Shown: positions 23,114 to 32,255 of the stretch, piece by piece
Layout: each line of letters opens with the position of its first letter
Numbering within the stretch: the first letter of the stretch is position 1
NCBI RefSeq assembly: GCF_010367455.1
Contig: NZ_WRPR01000126.1
Location: 1 to 64,000, forward strand
From: Candidatus Laterigemmans baculatus
Lineage (GTDB): Bacteria > Planctomycetota > Planctomycetia > Pirellulales > Pirellulaceae
Direction: 5' to 3'
DNA length: 64,000 nucleotides
Position numbers and translations under genes: made by a program
The notes under the pieces: generated by a model
Told to the model about the DNA's origin: nothing
The model's database searches: none
The model's input: only the letters and a program-made list of their open reading frames with translations

Positions 23114-26100
23114 ATGACATCGCTCCATCTACCGAAGGAACTTGAGCGTTTCCGCGAGCGCTTGCTGGATTTGAGCCTGCGCAACCCACTGCTGAACTAC
23201 CGGAAGAGTGTCCGCCGGACAGTGCAGATCGTCGACATACTGCCGGACCGTCTCTACGAGCGTCTGGTCACGGAGCAGAAGGGCTATCAACCCGAGCCGC
23301 TGGTGGAAGAAGAGGAAGACGAGGAGGACGAGGGAAACCTCGTCACTATTACCGACGTGAACGCAGCTCACACGTCAGTTGGCGAGGATGCACTGCGGAC
23401 GGCCGCCGGCAGATTTGAACACAAGCATTCAAAACGAGTGGCGTCAGAAGATGAGCCAACCGGCACTCCACGCGACAAGAAAGACCGTGCAATTCGCCGG
23501 CAACTTTTTCCGGTTGAGTTGCCTGGTCCCTCCAGCGATCGCGGCGGTGAGATCGCGGGTCCCGCCCACCGGCTGCAAACAAACCTATCCGCGGCTCGGC
23601 TTCGATCCACCCTCCGCTACATGCATCGCGAATCTCGTAATGCGATCGAAGAAACCGGAATCAACTATCTACATCTGGCCCTAGGGTTTCTCCGCTGGAC
23701 CGAAGCTGACAGCTCGTCCACGTCAAAGCTGGCGCCCCTGATCCTCATTCCTGTACGCATCGAATCGGTCCTCGACCGCAGAATCGGACAGCAGAAGTCC
23801 ACGGTTGTTTGGAATGAGGAGGACGTCGCTTCGAATCTGTGCCTGATCAAGTTGCTCGAGAAGAACTACGGAATTGCACTCGACGAGTATTCTCCAGACC
23901 AGTCACCAGAAGACTACTTCCGTGAGGTCCAGCGTATCACCAAGTCCAAACGCGGGTGGGGAATTTGCCGCGAGGCCCTTCTGGGATTCTTTTCATTCCA
24001 CAAGCTGTCGATGTACAGCGACCTTGCCCCGGAAAATTGGAAGAGCGGTAACGCGTTGTCGGAGAGTTCCCTATCGGGACAGTTGATTGGCGGCGCAAAT
24101 ACCGAAGCTGCATCAGCGCTCTACGCTGCCGATTATGACCTCCACAATCATGCTTCAGCAGGCGATATCGCTCTGCCACTTGATGCTGACAGCTCTCAGC
24201 ACTCCGCCCTTTGTGACATCCATGACGGCCGTACTCTTGTTATCGAGGGACCTCCAGGAACAGGCAAATCGCAAACCATCACCAATGCGATCGCGAACGC
24301 CATCTCACACGGTAAAACGGTGCTCTTTGTCTCGGAGAAGCTCGCTGCACTCGAGGTGGTTGCTGGCCGGCTCGCCAAACTCGGTCTTGACGACTTCTGC
24401 CTCAAGCTTCACAGCGATGCATCCACTCCACGGCTCGTATTCGAGTCCCTTCGGTCGAGGCTCGAGCGAAAGGCTCGGATGCCGAAAGAAATGAGCGAAT
24501 TGCGGTCAGAGCTGACCCTGCAGCAGGAAGAAATCGATTCGTATCTGACGGCAACAGAAACGCCCATCGGGCCAAGGCGTCGCCCGCTCTACGAGGTGTT
24601 CTGGCAGCTTGTGGAGATGCGTTCCCAGGGCCTAGTCTCGCTGCGTGAGGCAGAGCTGGACACGTCTTTGGATATGCGCCAGTTTCTGCGCGCGTCCCAG
24701 GAACTCGAGTCATTTGCTGCGGCCCTGGGGGAGTTTCCCTCTCCCCGCGAGAGCCCGTGGTGGGGCTTCTTCCCGTCCTCGCTGAATCCCAACAACTGCG
24801 ACCCCGTCGAATCTGCACTCCGAGCAATGGTGAAAACGCTCGATGCGTTTTCGGGAACTGCAGAGGAGCTCGCCTCGAAGTTGGGCGGTGACAGCTTGTT
24901 TTGGCTTGAGGAGCTATCGCGGATCGATCTCGCGATTTTCGAGCGAATTGCCGAAGCTCCACCATCCCGGAGCCGTGAGCAGATCGCTGACCTGCAGATC
25001 CCTGAGTGTCGCAAACAAGGCACAGCCTTGCTGAATGATATCGGTGGCTACCAGCAACTAACGGAGCAGCTAAATGCCACGCTGCTCGTCGAGCCCAAGA
25101 ATGCTGCCGATCAACTCGCTGGACTTCAGGCGACCGTCTCCGATCGCTGTCAGCATTTTCCCAAAGAGGTCACGCTGGCTGAGCTAAGGGAACGGCGAGT
25201 TTGGCATCGCACGACTCTCACCTACCTAGAGCAACTAAAAGAAGCAGCTGAGGCCATGGAGAAAGCCGGGCTGGGGCCGGCCCGAACGATTAATGAGTAC
25301 AAGCGAGCGAGAACGGTGCTGCAGCTCGTACTCCACCCCTGCGTGCACCAGCCGGGAACGGTGACTCCACAGCTCTTTCTAGAAGCGGCCAAAAAGACCT
25401 TCCGGGACGCCCACGCAACGGCGGATAAACTGGCCAAGCGTGAGGCAGATCTGAGTGAAGTATTTCATATGCCGAGCGTCCCAGATCGAGATGCTTTGCT
25501 GGAGATCGTGTCGGCGCTGCGACCGCATGTGCATTCAGTGCTACGGGTGTTTCGCCGTGAGTACCGCACTGCGATGGCACAGATTCGCCGTTTTGCACGT
25601 GTCGACTGCAAGCGGTCGCCGGAACAGTGGGTGAACGCTGTCGAGAGCCTGGAGTCTATCGAAGAGGAGAAGCGGAAATTCCGCGAGGCTCCGGAGCTGA
25701 TCGAAACATTCGGATCGGCATTTCAGGGTATCGACACGGCGTGGGACAGCTTGCGGACTCTCTTCGACTGGGTGCATACCGCGAAAAAACACGGGCTGGA
25801 CTACGAGCGAGCGAACATGCTCCTCGACGCGAGATACTCAAACGCTATCGGTGTGAGCCCCGCCAAAACAAAGGAGCTGCTAACCGCTGTCTCAGAACAG
25901 TTCGCGAGCGAGTCTGCATCGAAGCTGATCGGGATCGGCACAGAGCGATGGGAGGACTTGCCGCTTGAGAACCTGAAGCTGCGACTGGAGGAGACGGAGT
26001 CAGCCATATCGCGACTTGAGTCTGCCTCTCAGCTATTTTCCAGCAAGGAATCCACACGCCTGAGCGAAATTAGTGAAACATCGAATGCGATCGCTCGGTG

Positions 26101-28216
26101 GGGCGAGATCCGAGACAGAGTCTTCGAATCTGCAAACTGGCCGCCCCTATCGGCGGAGATGCACTCTGCTTTGCTAGGTGATCCAGATCAGGGCCGCACT
26201 GACATCGACTGGTTCGATGCCTCTGAGGCCAGTGGGCTTTCAGATCAGGCGATTCGCCACATTCTGGAAAGTAATCCTGTCGAATCTTGCAGATTCGTTG
26301 TGGGAGCGGCGTGGGCTGTCAGAACTGCTTTAGCCGAATGGGACGAAGCCCGGGGCATCCTAGGCCAGCAAGGGCAGGTTGCGGACGAATGGCTTCGTGT
26401 TAAGGCGTCGGCGGTCGCCACGGGCGAACTTCGTGAGCAGCTAGAACGACTGCTCTCCTCACTTTATGAGCTTCCGGCCTGGGCTGCGTTGAGTCGAACA
26501 CTCACGCAATGCGAGCGGCTCGGCCTCGCCCATTTCACTGCCGCGGCAATCGATTCGCGGGTTGCTCCTGGCAAACTGGCGGCCACCTTTGAGCTGACGC
26601 TACTAGAACGCTTGGCCGACGAGGCAATCGACTCTTGTCCAGAGCTTCAGGGCTTCGCTCGCCAGCGTTTGGAAACGGCTCGCGAGCGATACCAACAACT
26701 TGACGTTGAACTGCGTAACCTCGCGTGCGAAGAGGTTGCGTATCGCGCATCCAGACGCCAGCCGCCCGCCGGCAATAACCGCGGGCGTGTCGGTGAGTTC
26801 ACAGAGCTAGCCCTCATCAAGCACGAGGTGCAAAAGCAGAAACGCCACTGTCGTATCCGCGACCTGATGGTTCGTGCAGGAGCATCAGTTCAGGCACTAA
26901 AGCCGTGCTTCATGATGAGTCCACTGTCGGTGGCACAGGCCATTCCCGCCGGCACACTCGAGTTCGATCTGGTGATCATGGACGAAGCATCGCAGATCAA
27001 GCCAGAGGATGCATTGGGGACCATACTTCGAGCCCATCAGCTGGTGGTGGTCGGAGACCCCAAACAGCTACCCCCAACGTCCTTTTTTGACCGTATTGGG
27101 GAAGAGGTTGACGACGATGACTCGACCCAGTTCGACAACGCGGAGTCAATTCTGGAGGTAGCGATGAAGGTCTTCCAGCCGTTCCGTAGGCTCCGGTGGC
27201 ACTACCGCAGCTCCCACGAGGGCCTCATATCGTTCTCCAATTCCCGCTTTTACGACGAGGACCTTGTCATCTTCCCTTCGCCAAGCGCAAACGGCGGTAT
27301 GAGCGGCGTGAAGCACCATTTCGTAGACAATGCCTTCTTTTCGTCGGGAGTCAATCTCAAAGAAGCCGAGGCGGTTGTAGCCGCGATCCTGGAGCATGCG
27401 AAACGCGACTCCGGAGAAACCTTGGGGGTGGGCACGTTCAACAAGGCCCAGGCGGACGCTATTCAAGACCTGCTGGACCGCCAATGCGCATCAGACTCCC
27501 GTGCCCGGGCAGCCCTCGAGAGACTGAATTCGGGGCATGAGCAGCTGTTCATCAAGAACCTCGAAAACCTGCAGGGCGATGAACGCGACGTGATTTTCAT
27601 CTCCTACACGTACGGGCCGGATCCTCAGAGTGGCCGCGTTATGCAACGGTTCGGTCCGATCAATAGCAGTACGGGGTGGAGGCGACTGAACGTTTTGGTG
27701 ACGCGGTCTCGAAAACGAATGGAGGTCTTTTCGTCTCTGCTGTCTTCAGATGTGGTAGGCGGGCCGGAGAAGAGCCAAGGCGTGAACGCCTATAAGGATT
27801 TTCTCGAGTTTTCCGTCACCGGGAAGCTCGTCGATCGCGGCGATCTCAGCGGTCGAGACTGTGATTCGCCGTTTGAATCTGCAGTGTGCCGAGTGGTGGA
27901 ATCGATGGGACTCGAAGCAGTGCCGCAAGTAGGGGTCGCCGGCTTCTTTATCGACATCGGGGTACGGTCCCGCAGCTCGCCGGGCGAGTTTCTGATCGGA
28001 ATCGAGTGCGATGGCGCAGCGTACCACTCCTCCCGTTCCGCACGAGACCGTGATCGGCTGCGCGAGGAGATCATTCGCTCGCGAGGATGGAATCTGCACC
28101 GAATCTGGTCGACCGATTGGTACCTGAACCAACGCCATGAAGAGAACCGTCTGAGACGCGCGATAGAAGCCGCGTGCGGTACGGTAGCTGAGCTCACAGC
28201 AGAGCTCCAGCCATAA
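23114..28216 (+). CDS. DUF4011 / SF1 helicase with C-terminal Vsr-like nuclease, 1700 aa
   Basis: The start MTSLHLPKELERFRERLLDL followed by SLRNPLLNYRKS is the DUF4011 signature. Walker A IEGPPGTGKSQT is at about 379 and Walker B LVIMDEASQIKPEDALG at about 1288. VVGDPKQLPPTSFF at about 1312 and a UvrD/Upf1-like C-terminal helicase domain follow (LQGDERDVIFIS, VLVTRSRKRMEV). Residues 500-1200 form a long helical region inserted between the helicase halves. The last 115 residues are an MTES_1575/Vsr-type nuclease: a Glu near FESAVCRVV, then IGIECDGAAYHSS and RDRLREEIIRSRGWNLHRIWS. Proteins of this design are frequent in defence islands and are thought to cut foreign nucleic acid. The gene is apparently monocistronic. 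Confidence 0.9.
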   Translation: MTSLHLPKELERFRERLLDLSLRNPLLNYRKSVRRTVQIVDILPDRLYERLVTEQKGYQPEPLVEEEEDEEDEGNLVTITDVNAAHTSVGEDALRTAAGRFEHKHSKRVASEDEPTGTPRDKKDRAIRRQLFPVELPGPSSDRGGEIAGPAHRLQTNLSAARLRSTLRYMHRESRNAIEETGINYLHLALGFLRWTEADSSSTSKLAPLILIPVRIESVLDRRIGQQKSTVVWNEEDVASNLCLIKLLEKNYGIALDEYSPDQSPEDYFREVQRITKSKRGWGICREALLGFFSFHKLSMYSDLAPENWKSGNALSESSLSGQLIGGANTEAASALYAADYDLHNHASAGDIALPLDADSSQHSALCDIHDGRTLVIEGPPGTGKSQTITNAIANAISHGKTVLFVSEKLAALEVVAGRLAKLGLDDFCLKLHSDASTPRLVFESLRSRLERKARMPKEMSELRSELTLQQEEIDSYLTATETPIGPRRRPLYEVFWQLVEMRSQGLVSLREAELDTSLDMRQFLRASQELESFAAALGEFPSPRESPWWGFFPSSLNPNNCDPVESALRAMVKTLDAFSGTAEELASKLGGDSLFWLEELSRIDLAIFERIAEAPPSRSREQIADLQIPECRKQGTALLNDIGGYQQLTEQLNATLLVEPKNAADQLAGLQATVSDRCQHFPKEVTLAELRERRVWHRTTLTYLEQLKEAAEAMEKAGLGPARTINEYKRARTVLQLVLHPCVHQPGTVTPQLFLEAAKKTFRDAHATADKLAKREADLSEVFHMPSVPDRDALLEIVSALRPHVHSVLRVFRREYRTAMAQIRRFARVDCKRSPEQWVNAVESLESIEEEKRKFREAPELIETFGSAFQGIDTAWDSLRTLFDWVHTAKKHGLDYERANMLLDARYSNAIGVSPAKTKELLTAVSEQFASESASKLIGIGTERWEDLPLENLKLRLEETESAISRLESASQLFSSKESTRLSEISETSNAIARWGEIRDRVFESANWPPLSAEMHSALLGDPDQGRTDIDWFDASEASGLSDQAIRHILESNPVESCRFVVGAAWAVRTALAEWDEARGILGQQGQVADEWLRVKASAVATGELREQLERLLSSLYELPAWAALSRTLTQCERLGLAHFTAAAIDSRVAPGKLAATFELTLLERLADEAIDSCPELQGFARQRLETARERYQQLDVELRNLACEEVAYRASRRQPPAGNNRGRVGEFTELALIKHEVQKQKRHCRIRDLMVRAGASVQALKPCFMMSPLSVAQAIPAGTLEFDLVIMDEASQIKPEDALGTILRAHQLVVVGDPKQLPPTSFFDRIGEEVDDDDSTQFDNAESILEVAMKVFQPFRRLRWHYRSSHEGLISFSNSRFYDEDLVIFPSPSANGGMSGVKHHFVDNAFFSSGVNLKEAEAVVAAILEHAKRDSGETLGVGTFNKAQADAIQDLLDRQCASDSRARAALERLNSGHEQLFIKNLENLQGDERDVIFISYTYGPDPQSGRVMQRFGPINSSTGWRRLNVLVTRSRKRMEVFSSLLSSDVVGGPEKSQGVNAYKDFLEFSVTGKLVDRGDLSGRDCDSPFESAVCRVVESMGLEAVPQVGVAGFFIDIGVRSRSSPGEFLIGIECDGAAYHSSRSARDRDRLREEIIRSRGWNLHRIWSTDWYLNQRHEENRLRRAIEAACGTVAELTAELQP

Positions 28217-28295
28217 AGCATGCTTTTGTGTCGCGACTCCGAAGGGGCCTTGCGAAAAACTGCGCAGGCAAGCTGGAACAGCCGGCTGCCGTGCG

Positions 28296-28613
28296 TCACT
28301 CCTCGGTTACGTCGACACGCTCAGCATCCTCAAGACGATACATTTCGCCGTCGATAACGACGACACGATCGAGCTCACTCCAGAACTCGGCAGTTGACGC
28401 GTCGAGTTCGTCGACTTCCCAACGCGACCCGTCAGTGAGAATGATGAGACGTCCTTCGTACTTCAGCTCTGCGATTTCGGAAACCACGTGCTGTCCCAGC
28501 GAATACATCCTGATGCCCCATTTCCAAATCGCCTGCTGCTGGTCAGGCGACATCGCGGCCACGCCGATCTGTTCGAGTTCTTCTTGAGACATTAAATCCT
28601 TCAGATCAACCAT
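28296..28613 (-). CDS. Hypothetical protein, 105 aa
   Basis: The protein begins MVDLKDLMSQEELEQIGVAA. The first half is an amphipathic helical region; the second half is strand-rich (RLIILTDGSRWEVDELDAST, RVVVIDGEMYRLEDA), which suggests a small beta domain. ATG 28613 follows AGGAGATCGCGACG. It converges with the DUF4011 gene and lies upstream of neither BREX gene. Unknown function; possibly a small cargo gene. Confidence 0.6.
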   Translation of the reverse strand: MVDLKDLMSQEELEQIGVAAMSPDQQQAIWKWGIRMYSLGQHVVSEIAELKYEGRLIILTDGSRWEVDELDASTAEFWSELDRVVVIDGEMYRLEDAERVDVTEE

Positions 28614-28721
28614 CGTCGCGATCTCCTATAAATCAGAAAGAGTTTTCTACGTTGCCTGTCGGTGGGTTTCGGAAGCGAGCAGCGCTCCGTGACGAGAGCG
28701 AGCCGGTCGGGTTAATTCAAT

Positions 28722-30824
28722 TCAATGTGCGGTCGCGAAACGCATGGGTTGCACCAAAACATTCTGCGCCGAAGGGCCCTCTGCAACGCGCCGGCGCAAG
28801 AGGTTCAGCGCAAGGAGATACGGCAGGCATCGCGCGAACTTTAGACCCTCGATAGCTCTTTCGTCGATCTGGGGTTGCATGTCACGGGGGTCGAGGTCTC
28901 TGAGTTGGGCGAGCGCTTGGTTGAGAGCGGTCGGTTGAATGTCGGCGGGGAGAGTGAGCTTGAAGCTGTCGTGGGGGATATGGGTTTGGAGGCGTTGGGC
29001 TAGCTCGTTGGCTAGGGTGGCGTTGGCGGCGGAGCCGGCGAAGGTCCACCAGGTTAGGCTGTCGGTGGTTTGGAGGACGACGGTGCTTCCTACATCGAGC
29101 CAGGGGTAATCCAGGCGGGCCTGCTGGATCTGTTCGGCAGCTCGGCGGGACCAGTAGGGGCGGGTGTCGTCGCTGGCCAGGACGCGGCGGATGGATTGGG
29201 TGAGTGCGGCGCTGATCCCCTGCCCTTCCCCGTGCCAGCGGGAGCGGCCCTTGGCGTCGGAGGGTTCGACGTAGGCGATCCGGCGCTGCCAGTCGATGTG
29301 GTTCACCTGCCACGGCCGGCCGCCGAGGAGCAGCACGCGGGGGCCGTCCTGTTTGGTGAGAAAGCTCATCTGGTCGACGTAGCCGAGCTCCCTCCGCCCG
29401 TGCAGGATCGAGAACAGGGGCGGCGAGGTGAAAACCGAAAAGAGCTCGAGGAAGTTTTTGCGGCCGAAGGCGCTTTCGCCCTCTCGACCGAGCCAGAGGA
29501 TGCCGGCGTCATCCCAGAGAATTTCCTGCTCGAGCATCCAGTCGACGATCTCTTCGATCGTCTCCGGCGGCATCTCGGCGAACCCTGGGACGCCGCGGAT
29601 CCAATCGAACCAGTCTCGTCGCCCAATGCCGCCTTCCTGCAGGGCCAAGGCCATCAGCTGTTGGGCGAGGATGTGGTAGGGCGCCGGCGGCGGCTGGACT
29701 GGTTCGACATAGCCGTCGGCCCAGAGATCGACTAGCGCGGCCGCTTGCAGAAGGGTGGCCTCCTTGGTGGCGAGAAAGAGGCAGTTTCGCTCGGTGCCGG
29801 CCCGTCGTCCGGTGCGACCCATCCGCTGCAAAAAGCTGGAGACGCTCGGGGGCGAGTCAATTTGGATCACCCGGTCGAGGTTGCCGACATCGACGCCGAG
29901 CTCCAAGACGCTGGTGGCGACGATCACGCAGTCTTCACGCGAGGCGAAGGCTTCCTCGGCCTGGTGCCGCTGCTCTTGGCTGAGCGAACTGTGGGTCACG
30001 AAAGTGGTGACGTCGAGCTGCCGCAGCTCCGTGCCCAGCTGCTCGGCTCGTGAGCGGCTGTCGACGAACACCAGCCGCTTCTCACCCCGGTGAAGACGGG
30101 AGATCACAGTCGCGGCGTTCTGAAGCGATCCCACGTAGTCGAGCCGCACGTCCGCTTCGCCGCCGCCCGACTCCGGCGGCAGATAGACGCTCCGCTCTCG
30201 CTGGCAGGAGCCGGCCAGCCAATCGACCAGCGCCTCCGGATTGCCCACGGTTGCCGATAACCCGATGCGCTGGGGCTCACGGTCCGCTAGCCGGGAGATC
30301 CGTTCCAGGACCGAGAGCAGGTGCCAGCCTCGGTCGTCGCCAGCAAACGCATGGATCTCGTCGATGATCACGACCTGCAGATTGCTGAACAGACCGCGGG
30401 CGTCGACATTCTTCGAGATCAGCATCACCTCCAGCGACTCGGGGGTCGTCAGGAGACAGTCCGGCGGCTCTTGCAGAATGCGTCGGCGGGCGGACTGCTT
30501 CACGTCGCCGTGCCAGAGGCCGGAGCGTCGGCCGAGTAGCGTGCAGTAATGCTGCAGCCGGACGTCGAGGTTGTTGAGCAGCGCCTTGATCGGGCAGATG
30601 TAGAGGACGCTCAAGCCTGACCAACCCTCGGAGAGCATCCGAGAGATGGTGGGAAACATCGCCGCTTCGGTCTTCCCACCCGCCGTCGGCGCCAGGATGA
30701 TGATGTGCTGACCGCTGAGGACCTGCGGGATCACCGCCTCCTGAAACGGTCTCAGCTCACGCCAGCCCAGACTGTTGACGATCTGGTACTGGAGGGCGGG
30801 ATGCAGCTGGTCGAACGCGCTCAC
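28722..30824 (-). CDS. brxHI: BrxHI helicase of BREX type 2, 700 aa
   Basis: This is a superfamily 2 DEAD/DEAH-type helicase related to Lhr. Motifs are LAPTAGGKTEAA (about residue 42), VVIIDEIHAFAG (about 150), LSATVG (about 195), VATSVLELGVDVG (about 305) and QRMGRTGRR (about 335). The C-terminal 330 residues resemble the Lhr-type winged-helix and extension domains. In BREX type 2 this is the last gene of the operon. The stop of brxD overlaps its ATG (ATGA at 30821), so it is co-translated. No missing motif is seen. Confidence 0.85.
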   Translation of the reverse strand: MSAFDQLHPALQYQIVNSLGWRELRPFQEAVIPQVLSGQHIIILAPTAGGKTEAAMFPTISRMLSEGWSGLSVLYICPIKALLNNLDVRLQHYCTLLGRRSGLWHGDVKQSARRRILQEPPDCLLTTPESLEVMLISKNVDARGLFSNLQVVIIDEIHAFAGDDRGWHLLSVLERISRLADREPQRIGLSATVGNPEALVDWLAGSCQRERSVYLPPESGGGEADVRLDYVGSLQNAATVISRLHRGEKRLVFVDSRSRAEQLGTELRQLDVTTFVTHSSLSQEQRHQAEEAFASREDCVIVATSVLELGVDVGNLDRVIQIDSPPSVSSFLQRMGRTGRRAGTERNCLFLATKEATLLQAAALVDLWADGYVEPVQPPPAPYHILAQQLMALALQEGGIGRRDWFDWIRGVPGFAEMPPETIEEIVDWMLEQEILWDDAGILWLGREGESAFGRKNFLELFSVFTSPPLFSILHGRRELGYVDQMSFLTKQDGPRVLLLGGRPWQVNHIDWQRRIAYVEPSDAKGRSRWHGEGQGISAALTQSIRRVLASDDTRPYWSRRAAEQIQQARLDYPWLDVGSTVVLQTTDSLTWWTFAGSAANATLANELAQRLQTHIPHDSFKLTLPADIQPTALNQALAQLRDLDPRDMQPQIDERAIEGLKFARCLPYLLALNLLRRRVAEGPSAQNVLVQPMRFATAH

Positions 30825-32140
30825 AGTTCCAATTCAATCTCGTCGACGTCGGTGGCTCCGGCCGCGTGGCGTTCCACTGCGCTCAGCTCGCTCTCGCTGA
30901 CGGTCAGGGCGTAATCTTCGCGAGGCCGGAAGTCGGGGTGCAGGTCGATGCGGTCTAGGACGTCGGCGACTAGCTTTTTGAGGAAGATCCGGGGGGCGAT
31001 GCCGACTTTACCGCCTAGCCGGCCAGTGACCGCTTCAGCCAAATCGCGGATGTAGCAGTCGTCACAGAGCTCGCCGATTCGCTCGGCAGAATTACTGTGA
31101 GCGCTGTAGATGTCCCGCACCTTCTCTCCGACGCGGCAGAGGCGTTCGAGGTCGAAGCCAGGGAGACGGATCTGCGGCGCACGCGGATTGTCGAAGCGGG
31201 TATCGGTCTGGAAGTCGACGTGCAGCCGCTGGGCAAGTGGCTCGAGCCGCTGGATTCCCTGGGGTCCCTCGAAGAAGGCGGGCGTGCCGGTGACGACGAG
31301 GTAGAGCCCGGGAAAGCGGCCGGAGTCGACTTCATCGATCAGTTGCCGCAGCGCATTGAGGCCCTTGTCCCGCACGTCGCTGCGAACCCGCTGGAGTGTT
31401 TCCACCTCGTCCAGCACGACCAACAGCCCTGGGTGACCACAGTCGCGGAGGACGATCAGTAGGCCCTGGAGGAAGTTCAACGCCCCGAAGTGGTCGATGT
31501 CCCCCTTCACTCCGGCGTAGCGCTTGGCGCTGGCGGCGACGTTCGGTTGGCCAGCTAGCCAGGCAACAATACCCTCGGCGGTTGCCATGTCGTTTTCAGC
31601 TTGCGCCCGGCGGTAGCCGCGCAGCGCCGCGCTGAACATCGGCGCCGTGCTCGTAACTCGCCCGAGCCTCTGCTCAAGCAGTTCGTCGGTGCGGGCAAGC
31701 AGGGCCTCACCGTCATTCGGATCCACCTGCCCTTCCGCGAGTGCGTCTTCCTCAAGTGTGTAGAACCAGCTGTCGAGGATGTTCCGCAGCGCTCCCTGTG
31801 GCGTGTCCGCGGTCGCCAGCCGCTCGATCAGTCGGCGGTAGACGGTCTCGAGCCGATGCAGCGGTGTTTCGGTTTCGGAGATCTGCACCTCGGAGGAGGC
31901 GAATCCATTCTTTCTGGCCCGATCGGCCAGCCAGCGTGCGAAGAACGTTTTGCCGCATCCGTACTCGCCGCGCACGGCCTTGAACACGCTGCTGCCCGCT
32001 TTCACGTTCTGTAGCTCAGCCTCCAGAGCATCTTCAAAACGGCCCAGTCCGACCGCAAAGGCATCGAGGCTGCTTTGCGGCACCGTGCCGCGACGGAGCG
32101 CGTCGATGATCTCTTGGCGGCGCTGGGGGCTGATGGTCAT
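30821..32140 (-). CDS. brxD: BrxD, P-loop ATPase of BREX type 2, 439 aa
   Basis: The start MTISPQRRQEIIDALRRGTV is chosen at ATG 32140; a frame 21 codons longer exists but begins near a repeat. Walker A is VRGEYGCGKTFFARW (about residue 58) and Walker B LLVVLDEVETLQ (about 240), with the DUF2791-type segment following. The C-terminal winged-helix-like region ends in acidic residues. BrxD is the ATPase partner of the helicase BrxHI in type 2 BREX. It overlaps brxHI by four bases and is separated from pglZ by about 115 bp that contain half of a palindromic repeat. Confidence 0.85.
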   Translation of the reverse strand: MTISPQRRQEIIDALRRGTVPQSSLDAFAVGLGRFEDALEAELQNVKAGSSVFKAVRGEYGCGKTFFARWLADRARKNGFASSEVQISETETPLHRLETVYRRLIERLATADTPQGALRNILDSWFYTLEEDALAEGQVDPNDGEALLARTDELLEQRLGRVTSTAPMFSAALRGYRRAQAENDMATAEGIVAWLAGQPNVAASAKRYAGVKGDIDHFGALNFLQGLLIVLRDCGHPGLLVVLDEVETLQRVRSDVRDKGLNALRQLIDEVDSGRFPGLYLVVTGTPAFFEGPQGIQRLEPLAQRLHVDFQTDTRFDNPRAPQIRLPGFDLERLCRVGEKVRDIYSAHSNSAERIGELCDDCYIRDLAEAVTGRLGGKVGIAPRIFLKKLVADVLDRIDLHPDFRPREDYALTVSESELSAVERHAAGATDVDEIELEL

Positions 32141-32194
32141 TAAGGCGGAATCTCCGGGCTTTACTGTCGCGATCGTGATTTCGTGGAGGAGGGC

Positions 32195-32222
32195 CTCACG
32201 CAAAGGCGCAAAGACGCAAAGG
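32195..32222. repeat. Family 1 palindromic repeat, single arm
   Basis: CTCACGCAAAGGCGCAAAGA followed by CGCAAAGG is one arm of the repeat family seen complete at 38778, 40194 and elsewhere. It lies between pglZ and brxD. Confidence 0.7.
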
Positions 32223-32255
32223 ACATGGACAGGAGTGGAGGAGGAACAACGCTTT

